Below, one piece after another: positions 9,432 through 18,903 of a stretch of DNA of 64,000 nt (within the stretch, counting starts at the first letter, position 1; every line of letters begins with the position of its first letter). Location of the stretch: positions 47,553 to 111,552 of the forward strand of contig CAJTZD010000008.1 of NCBI GenBank assembly GCA_910584235.1, read 5' to 3'. The translations under genes were made by a program, and so were the position numbers. This stretch comes from an uncultured Acetatifactor sp. (lineage in GTDB: Bacteria; Bacillota; Clostridia; Lachnospirales; Lachnospiraceae). The notes beneath the pieces were generated by a model, which was not told the DNA's origin, searched no databases, and saw only the letters and a program-made list of their open reading frames with translations.

Positions 9432-12400
9432 TCAATCCTCCATCAATATCTGCCAGGACACCTTACTCTTTGCATTCCTATCCTGAAACCAGACCACATT
9501 TCGGATGGCTCTTGTCAAAGCCACATATAATACTCTTGTCTCTTCATTCACTTTCTCCGTTTCTTCTTGGCCTATGTCATAATTAGAATTGTATTTCTTA
9601 TCCCATCCCTTGCCAATTTTAATTCCATATGAGAGTTTACCTTTCTCTATGTATACGTCTAAATCCGCCTTTTTCATGGAGCTGATATCCGCATTCATAT
9701 ATGGCATGATTACAGTACCATATTCAAGCCCTTTCGCCTTATGTACAGTGATACAGATTACTCGTATATCATCGGTTTGCGCTTCCACATTTCTTGCCAG
9801 TTCTTCCTGTCCTGTAAGTATATTAATGTGCAGACTGTTTCCCATTGTATTTAATGTCAAATAGTCAACACTATACATTTTAATGATTTTTTCCAGAACA
9901 AGCTCATAATTCGCTTTATAAAATCTCTGACCGTCCTCATTTTCCTCATAATTTTTCCAGGGCTGTAAAGCCTCATATAAATTTCTAAGCAGCATTAAGA
10001 CTGGAAGCACTCTGGTTTCCTTTATCACCTCAGTCCAGGATTTTCCATACATCTTCAGGAAAAATGTATCCATTACTTCCGTAAGTTTTTCCGTCTTTTT
10101 TTCTTTTTCCATTCCGTGCAGCCCCTGGATATCCAAATGAATCCCTACATAATTGGAAGCCACAAGATTGTATAAATATACCGGTTCTATGGGATTCAGC
10201 AACGCCAGCACCAATTTGTATAAATCAATAGCAGGTGCCAGTTGGAACAAATCACCTCCGACTTCTGTCTCTATGAACTTCCCCCGTTTTTTTGACTCCT
10301 CTAATATTGCATGTATCTGCCAATTTTCTCTGACCAATATGGCGATTATTTTCTCCTCCTTACGCAATTCATTCCCTTGTCCCAGTTCGGCAATCATCTT
10401 CTTCTGTTTCTCTATTTCTGAAAACAGGCACTCCATCCGCATCTGTTCTCCGCAGAATTCGACTTTGGTTATCAATTCGCTCTCCGCTAGATGTCCGTCT
10501 ATACTGCTTTTCAGAGTATCAATCCCAGGTCTGAAAGGAAGCTTCTTCTGATTTCCCAATCTCGTAAAAATAGCATCAAATTTCTGTAACAACCCTGCAT
10601 CTGTCCTGTAATTTGTGGTCAATGTATAAGGCTTGTCCCACTTGACAGCACCTTTCTGAATCAAGTCAAAGGCGCTTATAGTTGCCCCGCGAAATCTATA
10701 TATGCTTTGTTTTAAATCTCCCACTACAAAAAATCTCATATCCCTCATTATATTCTGTAGTTTGAGAAAAGAATCAATCTGGATATCATCTGTATCCTGA
10801 AACTCATCAATAAATATGTATTTAAACTTCAAGTCGCATTTATCCCGGAATGTTCCATTGACAGCATGGTTTAAGAGTACCATGCTTTCCTTTAAATCCA
10901 GCTTGTTTTTTGAAAAAACTATATTTTCATATTCCAGCTCTGCCGGTACAATGACTCCTCTAATAACTTCATTAAAAAATGGCCATTCCTCAAAGGTACC
11001 TAAATCGCTATTTTGCAATTCTGTAATACTGTAAGATTTGTCATATAGTTTTGTCGTGAATTTCATCAAAAGCTTTCTGAATTTGTGAACCGGCATACGT
11101 AATCGCTGTGCAAAATTAGGTTCTGTATTCTGTTTCTTTATCAGAAAATCATTCAGGTATTTTTCATAAACCTGGCCTTTTGCAAATTCACTGGATGAAA
11201 TCCCAAAATCATATCCCAATCCATAAGAAATCGCAACGCTCTGTATGACCGATTTCGCAAATTTATGAATGGTGGAAATCTGCATTAAATCCACGGCTTC
11301 TATCTGATGTAAATACCTGGCTTTTCTTGTCAACATATAACAATTCATAAAATACTGTTTTAACCGTACTTTCATATTGTCTGCCGCTTCATTGGTAAAT
11401 GTCACCATCGCAATCTCTTCTGCAATATGATGGACAGTCGTATTTCTTCTATTACATAAAAAGGCTATTCTGGAAACCATAGAGTGTGTCTTGCCTGTAC
11501 CCGCTCCCGCTTCTACAAGAATATTGGCATCTGTCGGTGCATGTTCTACTTTATATTGTTCAAAGTTAAATTCCGTATGTACTGATAAGTTACCTAAAAT
11601 ATCTACATTTTCCTTTACCCCATTTCCTTCCATAAGGATTAAATCTTCCGGCATATATTCGCAATCAGGAAAAACATAAGCCTCTAAATTAAAAATGCGC
11701 AGACCTCCCCCTTGAATAGAGAATGATTGCTGCACCTCTGATGAATTGGCCATTCTTAATTTTTCCTTATCTGAAATCAGATTCCTTTTTCTTAGTTCTG
11801 TACATAAAGAATGGGAGAATTCCTTTAAATCCCTCTCATCTTTCAAAAACAGAATCATTTTTGTTCCGGAAAAATAGGTTTTCAATACACTATGGATATC
11901 TTCCTCTAACAAATTTCTTCCAAACACTTGAAGCACAGAATATTGTTCTAAAACATTGCTATCGTCTTTCTCTCTGATTTTATAAGATGGTTCAAAATAC
12001 TGGCGTATCATGGAAATTGCAGAAATGTCCATAGGTGAACTGTTCAAAAAACTCTTTTTGGAAAAAAGGTCATATATCTTTTGCCCCAATCTTCCGGCAT
12101 CTTTTAAATCCTCCGCAAATAATGTTGTTTCTCTGGCGGAGACGATATCCAGCCTTTTCTGAAAATACTCTTTTTCTGACAGAAAAGGATAACATACCAT
12201 TGAAAGCACAACCGGACTGATAGAAAACCTGTCCTCCAAAAAATTAAGCCAGTCAAACCTGTATCCCCGGGCCTGCTTTTCGGGTGACCTTAATGGCTTT
12301 TCTTCTCCCTTCATAATAATCTCATCTGGATTATTGACATCAAAAATATACTGTGCCTGCCAGCCTTTCACTTCTATAACCAAAATACCCAACTCTTTTA

Positions 12401-12548
12401 TCAAAAGCGCGAAATCAAATTCTCTGTCTGGCACAATTTCTCTATGATTGTACACGACAATATCATTAGGGAGCTTTTCAGACAAGGCTTCCCATACCAC
12501 TGCTTCCCCTTTGTATTTTGCCGGCTTAATGTCTATCATTAAAGCCAT
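9432..12548 (-). CDS. NERD nuclease-related domain fused to UvrD/PcrA-type helicase
   Basis: A 1038-residue protein. Residues about 12-65 match a NERD domain: REFDF with D45, then VIEVKGW with E59 and K61, the D...ExK arrangement of restriction-like nucleases. A superfamily 1A helicase follows: GAGTGKT near residue 350, FIDEFQDTD near 584, VHKAKGLEYG near 938 and LYVALTRA near 1006. The RecB-type C-terminal nuclease of AddA is absent, so the nuclease-like domain lies at the opposite end. It sits between the Mrr-type nuclease and the AddB-like gene in the operon. Likely function is unwinding and perhaps degrading unmodified DNA. Nuclease activity is inferred from residues only. Confidence 0.85.
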   Translation of the reverse strand: MALMIDIKPAKYKGEAVVWEALSEKLPNDIVVYNHREIVPDREFDFALLIKELGILVIEVKGWQAQYIFDVNNPDEIIMKGEEKPLRSPEKQARGYRFDWLNFLEDRFSISPVVLSMVCYPFLSEKEYFQKRLDIVSARETTLFAEDLKDAGRLGQKIYDLFSKKSFLNSSPMDISAISMIRQYFEPSYKIREKDDSNVLEQYSVLQVFGRNLLEEDIHSVLKTYFSGTKMILFLKDERDLKEFSHSLCTELRKRNLISDKEKLRMANSSEVQQSFSIQGGGLRIFNLEAYVFPDCEYMPEDLILMEGNGVKENVDILGNLSVHTEFNFEQYKVEHAPTDANILVEAGAGTGKTHSMVSRIAFLCNRRNTTVHHIAEEIAMVTFTNEAADNMKVRLKQYFMNCYMLTRKARYLHQIEAVDLMQISTIHKFAKSVIQSVAISYGLGYDFGISSSEFAKGQVYEKYLNDFLIKKQNTEPNFAQRLRMPVHKFRKLLMKFTTKLYDKSYSITELQNSDLGTFEEWPFFNEVIRGVIVPAELEYENIVFSKNKLDLKESMVLLNHAVNGTFRDKCDLKFKYIFIDEFQDTDDIQIDSFLKLQNIMRDMRFFVVGDLKQSIYRFRGATISAFDLIQKGAVKWDKPYTLTTNYRTDAGLLQKFDAIFTRLGNQKKLPFRPGIDTLKSSIDGHLAESELITKVEFCGEQMRMECLFSEIEKQKKMIAELGQGNELRKEEKIIAILVRENWQIHAILEESKKRGKFIETEVGGDLFQLAPAIDLYKLVLALLNPIEPVYLYNLVASNYVGIHLDIQGLHGMEKEKKTEKLTEVMDTFFLKMYGKSWTEVIKETRVLPVLMLLRNLYEALQPWKNYEENEDGQRFYKANYELVLEKIIKMYSVDYLTLNTMGNSLHINILTGQEELARNVEAQTDDIRVICITVHKAKGLEYGTVIMPYMNADISSMKKADLDVYIEKGKLSYGIKIGKGWDKKYNSNYDIGQEETEKVNEETRVLYVALTRAIRNVVWFQDRNAKSKVSWQILMED

Positions 12549-12565
12549 TTCTTCCCTGTCCTTTC

Positions 12566-13384
12566 TTACGCAAAATAGTCCTCATCAATTTTATATACCG
12601 TATATGTATGTATCTTCTCTAATCCCACACTGTATCTGACCATCAATTCTGCCAACATCTCGCCATCAATCAATTTTATATTTTTCTGCTGCTGGTTATT
12701 TGCATATCCTATGGCCTCTTTCGTATATGTTGCCGTTGTAATAAAAACGCCTTTTTGAATATTCTGCATCGCCCCGACAAATGCCTGTATTGCAGGACGT
12801 CCAACATTATTCCCACTCTCCTGCCTTTTTGCCTGAATATATATCTGACTTAAGCCCAGCTTATCCTCATCAATGATTCCATCAATTCCTCCGTCATGAG
12901 CCCGCCCAACGACTCTTCCCGACAATTCATCTGCGCCATATCCCATGGCAAGAAGCAGCTCTATTACCATACGTTCAAAGAATCCTGGCGGGCAGTTTAA
13001 TATATGCTCCAATATCTTCTGCTTAAGCTCCTTTTTGTAAGCATCATAAGCAATGGATATTTTTTCTTCCGCCAATATTTCTTCGTCCTGCCAATTTCCA
13101 GGTTCCCCTACATCCGTATCATTCTCTGAATTCAATGCATATATATTCTTTGTACCTTTCTTGCCAATTATTTTAAAGTGTTTTACCGGATAGGAACTGG
13201 GAAAATCCAATCCCACGCAATACCGGCGTAAATATCCGTTGACAATTGCAACCGGGTTTTTCGCACCAAATTCATACAATTTCATTTCAACTATTTTCTG
13301 ATAAACTTCGATGTGTGTCATATCACCATATTGGGATAATACTGTCTTAATAGCAGCTAAAATGGTCATATTTTTCCTTTTCAT
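12566..13384 (-). CDS. HARE-HTH plus Mrr-type restriction endonuclease
   Basis: A 272-residue protein. Its first 75 residues fit a HARE-HTH winged-helix domain (AAIKTVLSQYGDMTHIEV onward). The C-terminal half fits the Mrr catalytic domain: a helical start PGFFERMVIELL, then HDGGIDGI near residue 163 and IQAKR near 183, the D...QxK active site of Mrr-like enzymes. Its start overlaps the dndA stop (ATGA at 13384-13381). An alternative ATG at 13369 has GGAAA close upstream. Mrr-type enzymes cut according to DNA modification state, so this is the best candidate nuclease of the restriction arm. Whether it cuts unmodified DNA or reads phosphorothioates cannot be told from sequence. Confidence 0.85.
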   Translation of the reverse strand: MKRKNMTILAAIKTVLSQYGDMTHIEVYQKIVEMKLYEFGAKNPVAIVNGYLRRYCVGLDFPSSYPVKHFKIIGKKGTKNIYALNSENDTDVGEPGNWQDEEILAEEKISIAYDAYKKELKQKILEHILNCPPGFFERMVIELLLAMGYGADELSGRVVGRAHDGGIDGIIDEDKLGLSQIYIQAKRQESGNNVGRPAIQAFVGAMQNIQKGVFITTATYTKEAIGYANNQQQKNIKLIDGEMLAELMVRYSVGLEKIHTYTVYKIDEDYFA

Positions 13385-14574
13385 ATTTTATCTTTTAGTA
13401 TTTGAATCAATTGCGCAATCTCAGCTTTCGTTGTAAATTTATTGACAGATATTCTGAGAACTTTTGTCACACTGTCTGCCAGGCCAATTGCCTTTATGAC
13501 CTCTGATGGTTCCCCTGCGCTACAAGCCGACCCTGTGGAAATCGCCAATTGGTCACTTATATGCTTTACAAATCTCTCATTGTGAAAGTCTTTCTTTTCA
13601 ATAATGATACTGACAATTCCCGGCAATCGTTTCTCTGTAGGGTTTACCAATGAAATGAACGGAATACTGGCGAGTCCTTGAATCAATTCATTATCCAGTT
13701 CTGCCAGAACACTTTCATTCTTTTCCCAGTCTCTGACTGCAATCTCAGCCGCTTTCCCAAATCCCACAATATCATGAACTGCCAGGGTGCCTGCCCTGAC
13801 ACCAGATTCTTGTTCTCCTCCGTGCATGAAAGATGTTATTGGCTGTAGCCCATAAGAATCGTTCTTCAAATAAGCCACTCCTATTCCCTTTGGGCCATAA
13901 AGCTTATGCGCGGAACAAGAGGCGTAATCCAGTCCCATTTCATGCACATCTACTTTCATCTTGCCAACTGCCTGTGTCAAATCCGAATGAAATGCTATGC
14001 CGTTTTCTGTGCAAAGTTCAGCAATTTTTTTAACGTCACTGATTGTCCCAATTTCATTGTTCACATAAATGGCGGATACCAGTGCGGTGTTTTTCTGAAT
14101 AGCATCTTGTATCGCCTGCACTGTGATTTCCCCAATTTCATTAACCTCTACAAAACTGGCTGCATATCCTCTGTCCACTTTCTTTCTATCCCCAAAAAGG
14201 TTGATAGTGGAATCATTATTGGAGTAGAGCTCACCATTCAGATATTTACAAGTATTTATGGTAGCCTTATGTTCGGCTACTGATGTAATTACATGATTTT
14301 TTCCATCAATATAAAAACGGCGGTAATCCATATATCCTTTTATAATAAAGTTTGTGCTTTCCGTTGCGCCTGCCGTAAAAATTATCTCTTCCGGTTCTGC
14401 CCCCAGCAGCCGCGCCACAGAAATTCTTGAATCCTCCACAGCATCTCTGGCATGAACCGCCTTACAATAATATTTGCTGGACGGATTCCCATATTCTTCT
14501 TTGAGATATGGGAGCATTGCCTCCAACACTTCCCCATCAATTGGAGAAGTGGCACTGTTATCAAAATAAATCAT
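13381..14574 (-). CDS. dndA: Cysteine desulfurase DndA-type (IscS/NifS family)
   Basis: A 397-residue PLP-dependent enzyme that would take sulfur from L-cysteine and pass it to DndC. Visible features are the N-terminal YFDNSATSP, the PLP lysine in SAHKLYGPKG near residue 225, and the catalytic cysteine in STGSACSAGEP near 346. Its ATG overlaps the dndE stop by 4 bases (ATGA at 14574-14571) and its own stop overlaps the Mrr gene start. Such desulfurases are often supplied by a housekeeping IscS, so one embedded in the operon argues for a self-contained phosphorothioation unit. The family is certain; the DndA role follows from context. Confidence 0.9.
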   Translation of the reverse strand: MIYFDNSATSPIDGEVLEAMLPYLKEEYGNPSSKYYCKAVHARDAVEDSRISVARLLGAEPEEIIFTAGATESTNFIIKGYMDYRRFYIDGKNHVITSVAEHKATINTCKYLNGELYSNNDSTINLFGDRKKVDRGYAASFVEVNEIGEITVQAIQDAIQKNTALVSAIYVNNEIGTISDVKKIAELCTENGIAFHSDLTQAVGKMKVDVHEMGLDYASCSAHKLYGPKGIGVAYLKNDSYGLQPITSFMHGGEQESGVRAGTLAVHDIVGFGKAAEIAVRDWEKNESVLAELDNELIQGLASIPFISLVNPTEKRLPGIVSIIIEKKDFHNERFVKHISDQLAISTGSACSAGEPSEVIKAIGLADSVTKVLRISVNKFTTKAEIAQLIQILKDKI

Positions 14575-14951
14575 ACGGTATCTCCTACTCCCAGAACCTG
14601 TAAAATATATTTTTCTACGCTTCCTGCATGATTGTACATATCGAGCAGCAATTTGCTTCCTCTATCAACATGTGCTTTCACATATTTAGGAAAATATTCC
14701 TCTTCTGGAAGATATCTTCCTTCTACTTCCTCAATAAGCACTTTGAAATATGCCTCATTGTCCCCTGTAATGGTCTGCCTGTTCAAGTCCAGTCCATCCG
14801 AATCAGACACAAAATTCTCTACGGATGTATTCTCTTTCACAGACCAGGCAATGGCATGTTTCACCAGTGTATACGGCTTATAATTGGTTCTTCTTTCCAG
14901 TTCCTGAAAGATATCCTGTGTTCTTTTTGATGTTTTTAACCTGAAAACCAT
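14571..14951 (-). CDS. dndE: DNA sulfur modification protein DndE
   Basis: A 126-residue protein, the usual DndE size. It begins with the basic FRLKTSKRTQDIF segment and contains the family's central NRQTITGDNEAYFKVLIEE-type motif (T-G-x-x-x-x-F-K). DndE proteins bind nicked DNA and are needed for phosphorothioate incorporation with DndC and DndD. It follows dndD by 3 bases, with AGAGG before the ATG, and overlaps dndA. Confidence 0.88.
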   Translation of the reverse strand: MVFRLKTSKRTQDIFQELERRTNYKPYTLVKHAIAWSVKENTSVENFVSDSDGLDLNRQTITGDNEAYFKVLIEEVEGRYLPEEEYFPKYVKAHVDRGSKLLLDMYNHAGSVEKYILQVLGVGDTV

Positions 14952-14954
14952 ACC

Positions 14955-17099
14955 TTACCTCTCAAAAAAATAGCGCTGTTCAACGGAAGTCCTGTTCTGT
15001 GCCTCATCATTGACCAGAAGAAACTCTTTTGCAATATAGGGCTTGAGAATCCCGTAATACTCCTCATTTATCTCTTCATCCGTAGAAAGGATAATAACCT
15101 GTTTGCTGATATTGGGGAAGAACTTTTCTGATATTTCTTTTCTGTGACCTGCATCAATTCTGGCATATGGCGTATCGATGATAAATGGGATATCCTTTCC
15201 GGACAGTTCAATAATCGCCCAATACATTGACAGAATGAAAATCTGTCTTTCTCCTTTTGACAATCTGCTTAAATCGATTTTCTTATATAGCTCTATCGAC
15301 CCATGCCCATCAACAAAATTCATTGCCTGCTGCAGCTGTATCATACTATTTACACCATAGAGCTCAAATAATTTCTTTTTCCCTTCTTTTCCTATCATGG
15401 AAGCAAATGCTTCCTTTCCAAGATTTTTCATCAAATAATTCAATTCTGTCACTTCGTATGTAGCATTCTGATACAGGCTAAATTGAAAATCTTCTCCTAT
15501 TTCCACATGGGTTATCAGGTTATCCTTTCTGTAGATTTGATGTAAGGCGGTCACTATCAAGGTTTCAAGCCTGTCCCTGATAAAAACCGTTTTCTTGCTT
15601 AATAAAGCACTCATCATTTTAGTAAGTCCACTACTTAATTCAAAGACATGTTTGTCTTGAGCAGTATCTTTTAATTTCTGAAACGCCTTGTCTCTTTGTA
15701 ATGTTGTCGTCTGCAATTCATCGATTATTTTATCAATATGATTTTGTATATCCAGTAACTCTTGAGATATCTGGTCTTTTTTCTTAAAAAGTAAGTTCTC
15801 CTGCTCTATGAATTTATTATTATCTTCTTCTGTCATTGCATTTTTTAGAATTCGATTTATTTCAGCAGTATTATCGGATGCTGTCTGTTTCTGTTTAATT
15901 AAATGTATCATTTCCTGTGTATCGAAATCCTCAATTGAAGAAATCATTGCATTAACCTTTCCTTTCCCCTCTTTGGAAAGGTCATGCATAAGCTGTGTAC
16001 CCTCCTTAAATCCTTTTGGCTTAAATTTACTTAAAAGAAAATCCATCAAAGAATCAATTGTTTTCTCATCAACATTTCTACTTTTGTTAAGGGTTAATTT
16101 AATTTCATTATAGTTCAGCTTCTGCTGCACATAATAATAAATTTCTTCTTTCTCTTCAAAGTCCAACTGACTTGTTATTTTATCACTAAATTCCTTAACA
16201 ATAAAAAATGGCATAAGGCCTTCCATAAATATTTTAATTTTTGCAGCAGACTCTGCTTTCAGCCGTTCAGACTCTTGATATTTTTCCGTAAGTAATTTTC
16301 GGTTCTTTTTTGTAATCCCGCCTGCATTTTTAAATGCTGTCTCTAACTCAATCAAATCTGTTTTTGTCTGTTCCAACAGTTCTTGCTCTTGTTTCATCTG
16401 TACTTCCAAATCACCTTTTTTCTTTTCCAATACCTCAACTTTATTTTTTAATTGTTCATATAAACTATATACCTCTTCTTCATTTTCATTTGCCGCCCTC
16501 CCAGTATAATTGGCTGAGTACTTTCTGACAATTTCAAATACATCCAATCCACATAAAGTATAAACTGCATTTTTAATGTATGTATTATAGGAATTTGTAG
16601 AAAAAATAGTTCCGACCTGTTCCCCGTCAAATAAAAAGAAATCAAATAATCCAGGTGGAATGAGTCCGTGTAAATAATTCTGAAAGTATGCTGACTCCTG
16701 CTCTTCCAATAATTCTCCGTTATACATTATATAATGCTTTTCTATCAATTTTTGTCCTGTGCAATCCCACTCCCGAATAATTTCATATTCTCTTACTTCC
16801 CTTTCAACCATTAAAGAAAGATTAACTTGTACAGAAGCCTTTACCGTTTTCTTTTGAAATGATTTAAAATTAATACAATCCTTTATTTTTGCTATATAAT
16901 ATGGATTAACTCCTAAATAACCAAACGCCAATGAACCATATAAAGCTATCTTAATAGCGAGAAATAAAGAGGTTTTTCCAGCGCCATTCTTTCCACCAAT
17001 TAAAATAATATTTTTATCAGGAGTTTGACATGAAAAATCAAACTCATTCAATCCTTCAAAGGAGTTGAAATTATATAATATGATTTTATTTATTCTCAT
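14955..17099 (-). CDS. dndD: DNA sulfur modification ATPase DndD (SMC/Rad50-like)
   Basis: A 714-residue SMC-like ATPase. Walker A GGKNGAGKTS is near residue 40, the ABC signature LSKGERQ near 613 and Walker B FIIDTPYARID near 640. Between them are about 400 residues of heptad-rich coiled coil interrupted near the middle. DndD supplies ATPase activity for phosphorothioation. The ATG at 17099 is preferred over one 6 bases upstream because GGAG is then 7 bases away. It overlaps the end of dndC by 14 bases. Confidence 0.93.
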   Translation of the reverse strand: MRINKIILYNFNSFEGLNEFDFSCQTPDKNIILIGGKNGAGKTSLFLAIKIALYGSLAFGYLGVNPYYIAKIKDCINFKSFQKKTVKASVQVNLSLMVEREVREYEIIREWDCTGQKLIEKHYIMYNGELLEEQESAYFQNYLHGLIPPGLFDFFLFDGEQVGTIFSTNSYNTYIKNAVYTLCGLDVFEIVRKYSANYTGRAANENEEEVYSLYEQLKNKVEVLEKKKGDLEVQMKQEQELLEQTKTDLIELETAFKNAGGITKKNRKLLTEKYQESERLKAESAAKIKIFMEGLMPFFIVKEFSDKITSQLDFEEKEEIYYYVQQKLNYNEIKLTLNKSRNVDEKTIDSLMDFLLSKFKPKGFKEGTQLMHDLSKEGKGKVNAMISSIEDFDTQEMIHLIKQKQTASDNTAEINRILKNAMTEEDNNKFIEQENLLFKKKDQISQELLDIQNHIDKIIDELQTTTLQRDKAFQKLKDTAQDKHVFELSSGLTKMMSALLSKKTVFIRDRLETLIVTALHQIYRKDNLITHVEIGEDFQFSLYQNATYEVTELNYLMKNLGKEAFASMIGKEGKKKLFELYGVNSMIQLQQAMNFVDGHGSIELYKKIDLSRLSKGERQIFILSMYWAIIELSGKDIPFIIDTPYARIDAGHRKEISEKFFPNISKQVIILSTDEEINEEYYGILKPYIAKEFLLVNDEAQNRTSVEQRYFFER

Positions 17100-18477
17100 T
17101 TTCAATCTCCTTTAATACCTCATAATGAAGCCATTGTTGATTTAATAAACGTGATATTGCCTCTTTCATAATTCTTTGATTAGAATAATTTTTATTGTGA
17201 TACACAGATAAAATGATATTCCGCACCAAGTCAAAAGGAACATCATTTTCTTCTGCAAGTTTTTTTAATTCAGTTACAGTATCCTCATCGAATAATGGTT
17301 CCTTAAAATAATACCATGGTAACTTAACCCCTGTTAGCCTGTTATATAGTTCCACTAAGATACGTCTTGAAAAATCCAACTCTAAGTCCCAAATCTCATC
17401 TATCGCTTTTAATTCCTCTACTGTAATCAACTCATATCCTATTTTCTTTTGGGTCTCAATCAATTTTTCCAAAATCAATTGCCGGGCTTCCCAAGTAAAC
17501 GGTCCATATCCCATTTCTCCCGCCTTTGTTTCATATACGGTGCCATCCCTGCGTTTTTTTTCACGATACCGGTCTGTGTCCCGAATGCTCATAATCCATG
17601 TCCGAAACTCTGCCAGAGGCACCAACTCCCTATGCCCCTTTTTGATAAAGCCGTTTAAAGATTTGTCCTCTTTCACAACGGTACAAACCCAACAACCAAA
17701 TCTTGAATTTCCACAGGATTGCGTCTGATTGCCTGCATTTGTCCCCGCAAACGGGCATTCACCTCCATCTGCCCCTGAATACAGCGTTGCAAGCTCGTTA
17801 TTATCCGAACCCCATGGAGTCTTTCCTCCGTTTATCTTCAACAAAACATCCCATACATCTTCCGTGGTTAATTCCACAATCGGATTATATACATAGGCAT
17901 CCTGAATTGTCTCATGACGATTTAATAGCCGATTCGCCAGTTCTCTTCCCTCAATACGTCTTTTTCTGGCAATGCTCTCTGCTTTTCTTACACCAAGCAA
18001 TACTACAACTTCCTGCTTTTCTTGTTTTATGACATCTCTGATAAAATCTGCACTAGGATTGATTTTTAAGCGGTCCGTACACCAGCGAAATGTCCCATTT
18101 ACTCTAGGGGTCGGCAGTCCCCTGCCAATTACATTTGCCCAGAATGAATTTTGAGGCAATGGCTTTACCATTTTTGTAATAATAGGTAGTTTATCCTTAT
18201 CTGCCGCTTTTCCAATTAAGTCATTCATTCTGCTTAAATATAGCTTAATCAGTGGGTTCTCTATTCGTGTATCCGAAGAAACAATGTATACATTTTTAAT
18301 CCTTTGCCAATCTGGGAGAGACAGTAACATCATATAAACCAGTTCAACTACCGTTGTCGAATCTTTTCCTCCACTGTACCCTATTACCCACGGACGATCA
18401 TCAAATTGATAAACATATTTAATTTCTTCAATTAATTCCTCTAATGTATTTTCATCAAAATAGTTATTTATCATCAT
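17086..18477 (-). CDS. dndC: DNA sulfur modification protein DndC (PP-loop ATP pyrophosphatase)
   Basis: About 463 residues of the PAPS reductase/ATP pyrophosphatase family. The PP-loop YSGGKDSTT lies near residue 37. A cysteine set (GGECPFAG, CGNSRFGCWVC) lies near residues 237-262, with another in FRWCTDR near 130; these fit a [4Fe-4S] cluster. The length and C-terminal region are those of DndC rather than assimilatory CysH. DndC activates the DNA backbone for sulfur insertion using sulfur from the desulfurase. The ATG at 18477 is 6 bases after GAGGTG and overlaps the regulator gene end by 14 bases. Confidence 0.93.
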   Translation of the reverse strand: MMINNYFDENTLEELIEEIKYVYQFDDRPWVIGYSGGKDSTTVVELVYMMLLSLPDWQRIKNVYIVSSDTRIENPLIKLYLSRMNDLIGKAADKDKLPIITKMVKPLPQNSFWANVIGRGLPTPRVNGTFRWCTDRLKINPSADFIRDVIKQEKQEVVVLLGVRKAESIARKRRIEGRELANRLLNRHETIQDAYVYNPIVELTTEDVWDVLLKINGGKTPWGSDNNELATLYSGADGGECPFAGTNAGNQTQSCGNSRFGCWVCTVVKEDKSLNGFIKKGHRELVPLAEFRTWIMSIRDTDRYREKKRRDGTVYETKAGEMGYGPFTWEARQLILEKLIETQKKIGYELITVEELKAIDEIWDLELDFSRRILVELYNRLTGVKLPWYYFKEPLFDEDTVTELKKLAEENDVPFDLVRNIILSVYHNKNYSNQRIMKEAISRLLNQQWLHYEVLKEIENENK

Positions 18478-18805
18478 TATTGACACCTCTATGCTGAGCT
18501 ACCTGGTTTATTAAGCCTAAACTCAATTCTTTTCCTGTATTATCCATTTTTCTAATAACATTTATTATCTGCTGTTCAATACTATCACTATCTATTTCAA
18601 TTCCAGAAATATCCCGTCCTATTAATTGATCCAGTGAAATATTATATAAATCGGCTGTATCTCGCAAAAAGTCAATATCCGGCTCCGTTTGTCCTCGCTC
18701 AATATTACTTATAATTTGTTGTGATACATTAAGTTTTTGGGCTAACTCTTTCTGTGTATATTGATTTTGTTTTCTTAATTCCGCTAAACGATCCCCAATT
18801 CGCAT
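18464..18805 (-). CDS. XRE-family HTH regulator, first gene of the dnd operon
   Basis: A 113-residue protein with a Cro/C1-type helix-turn-helix in residues about 4-60 (LRKQNQYTQKELAQKL, then VSQQIISNIERG). The short C-terminal tail is helical. The ATG at 18805 follows GGGGAATATT. An upstream in-frame start would add ten residues but lacks this site. It opens the operon and overlaps dndC, so it probably autoregulates it. It may replace DndB, the usual negative regulator of dnd genes, which is not found here. A perfect palindrome about 100 bases upstream is a plausible operator. Confidence 0.88.
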   Translation of the reverse strand: MRIGDRLAELRKQNQYTQKELAQKLNVSQQIISNIERGQTEPDIDFLRDTADLYNISLDQLIGRDISGIEIDSDSIEQQIINVIRKMDNTGKELSLGLINQVAQHRGVNNDDK

Positions 18806-18903
18806 AATATTCCCCACTTTTATATAGTACAACAAAAAACTCTAAATTTCATCATTTTCTTTTCATTCTTGAAGTTTAATTATACAATAAAAATTTGTTT
18901 TTT

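Noticed and set aside
100..18805. Complete Dpd (7-deazaguanine) system
   Set aside because: No DpdA-type transglycosylase or preQ0-related gene is seen; the modification genes are clearly Dnd-type.
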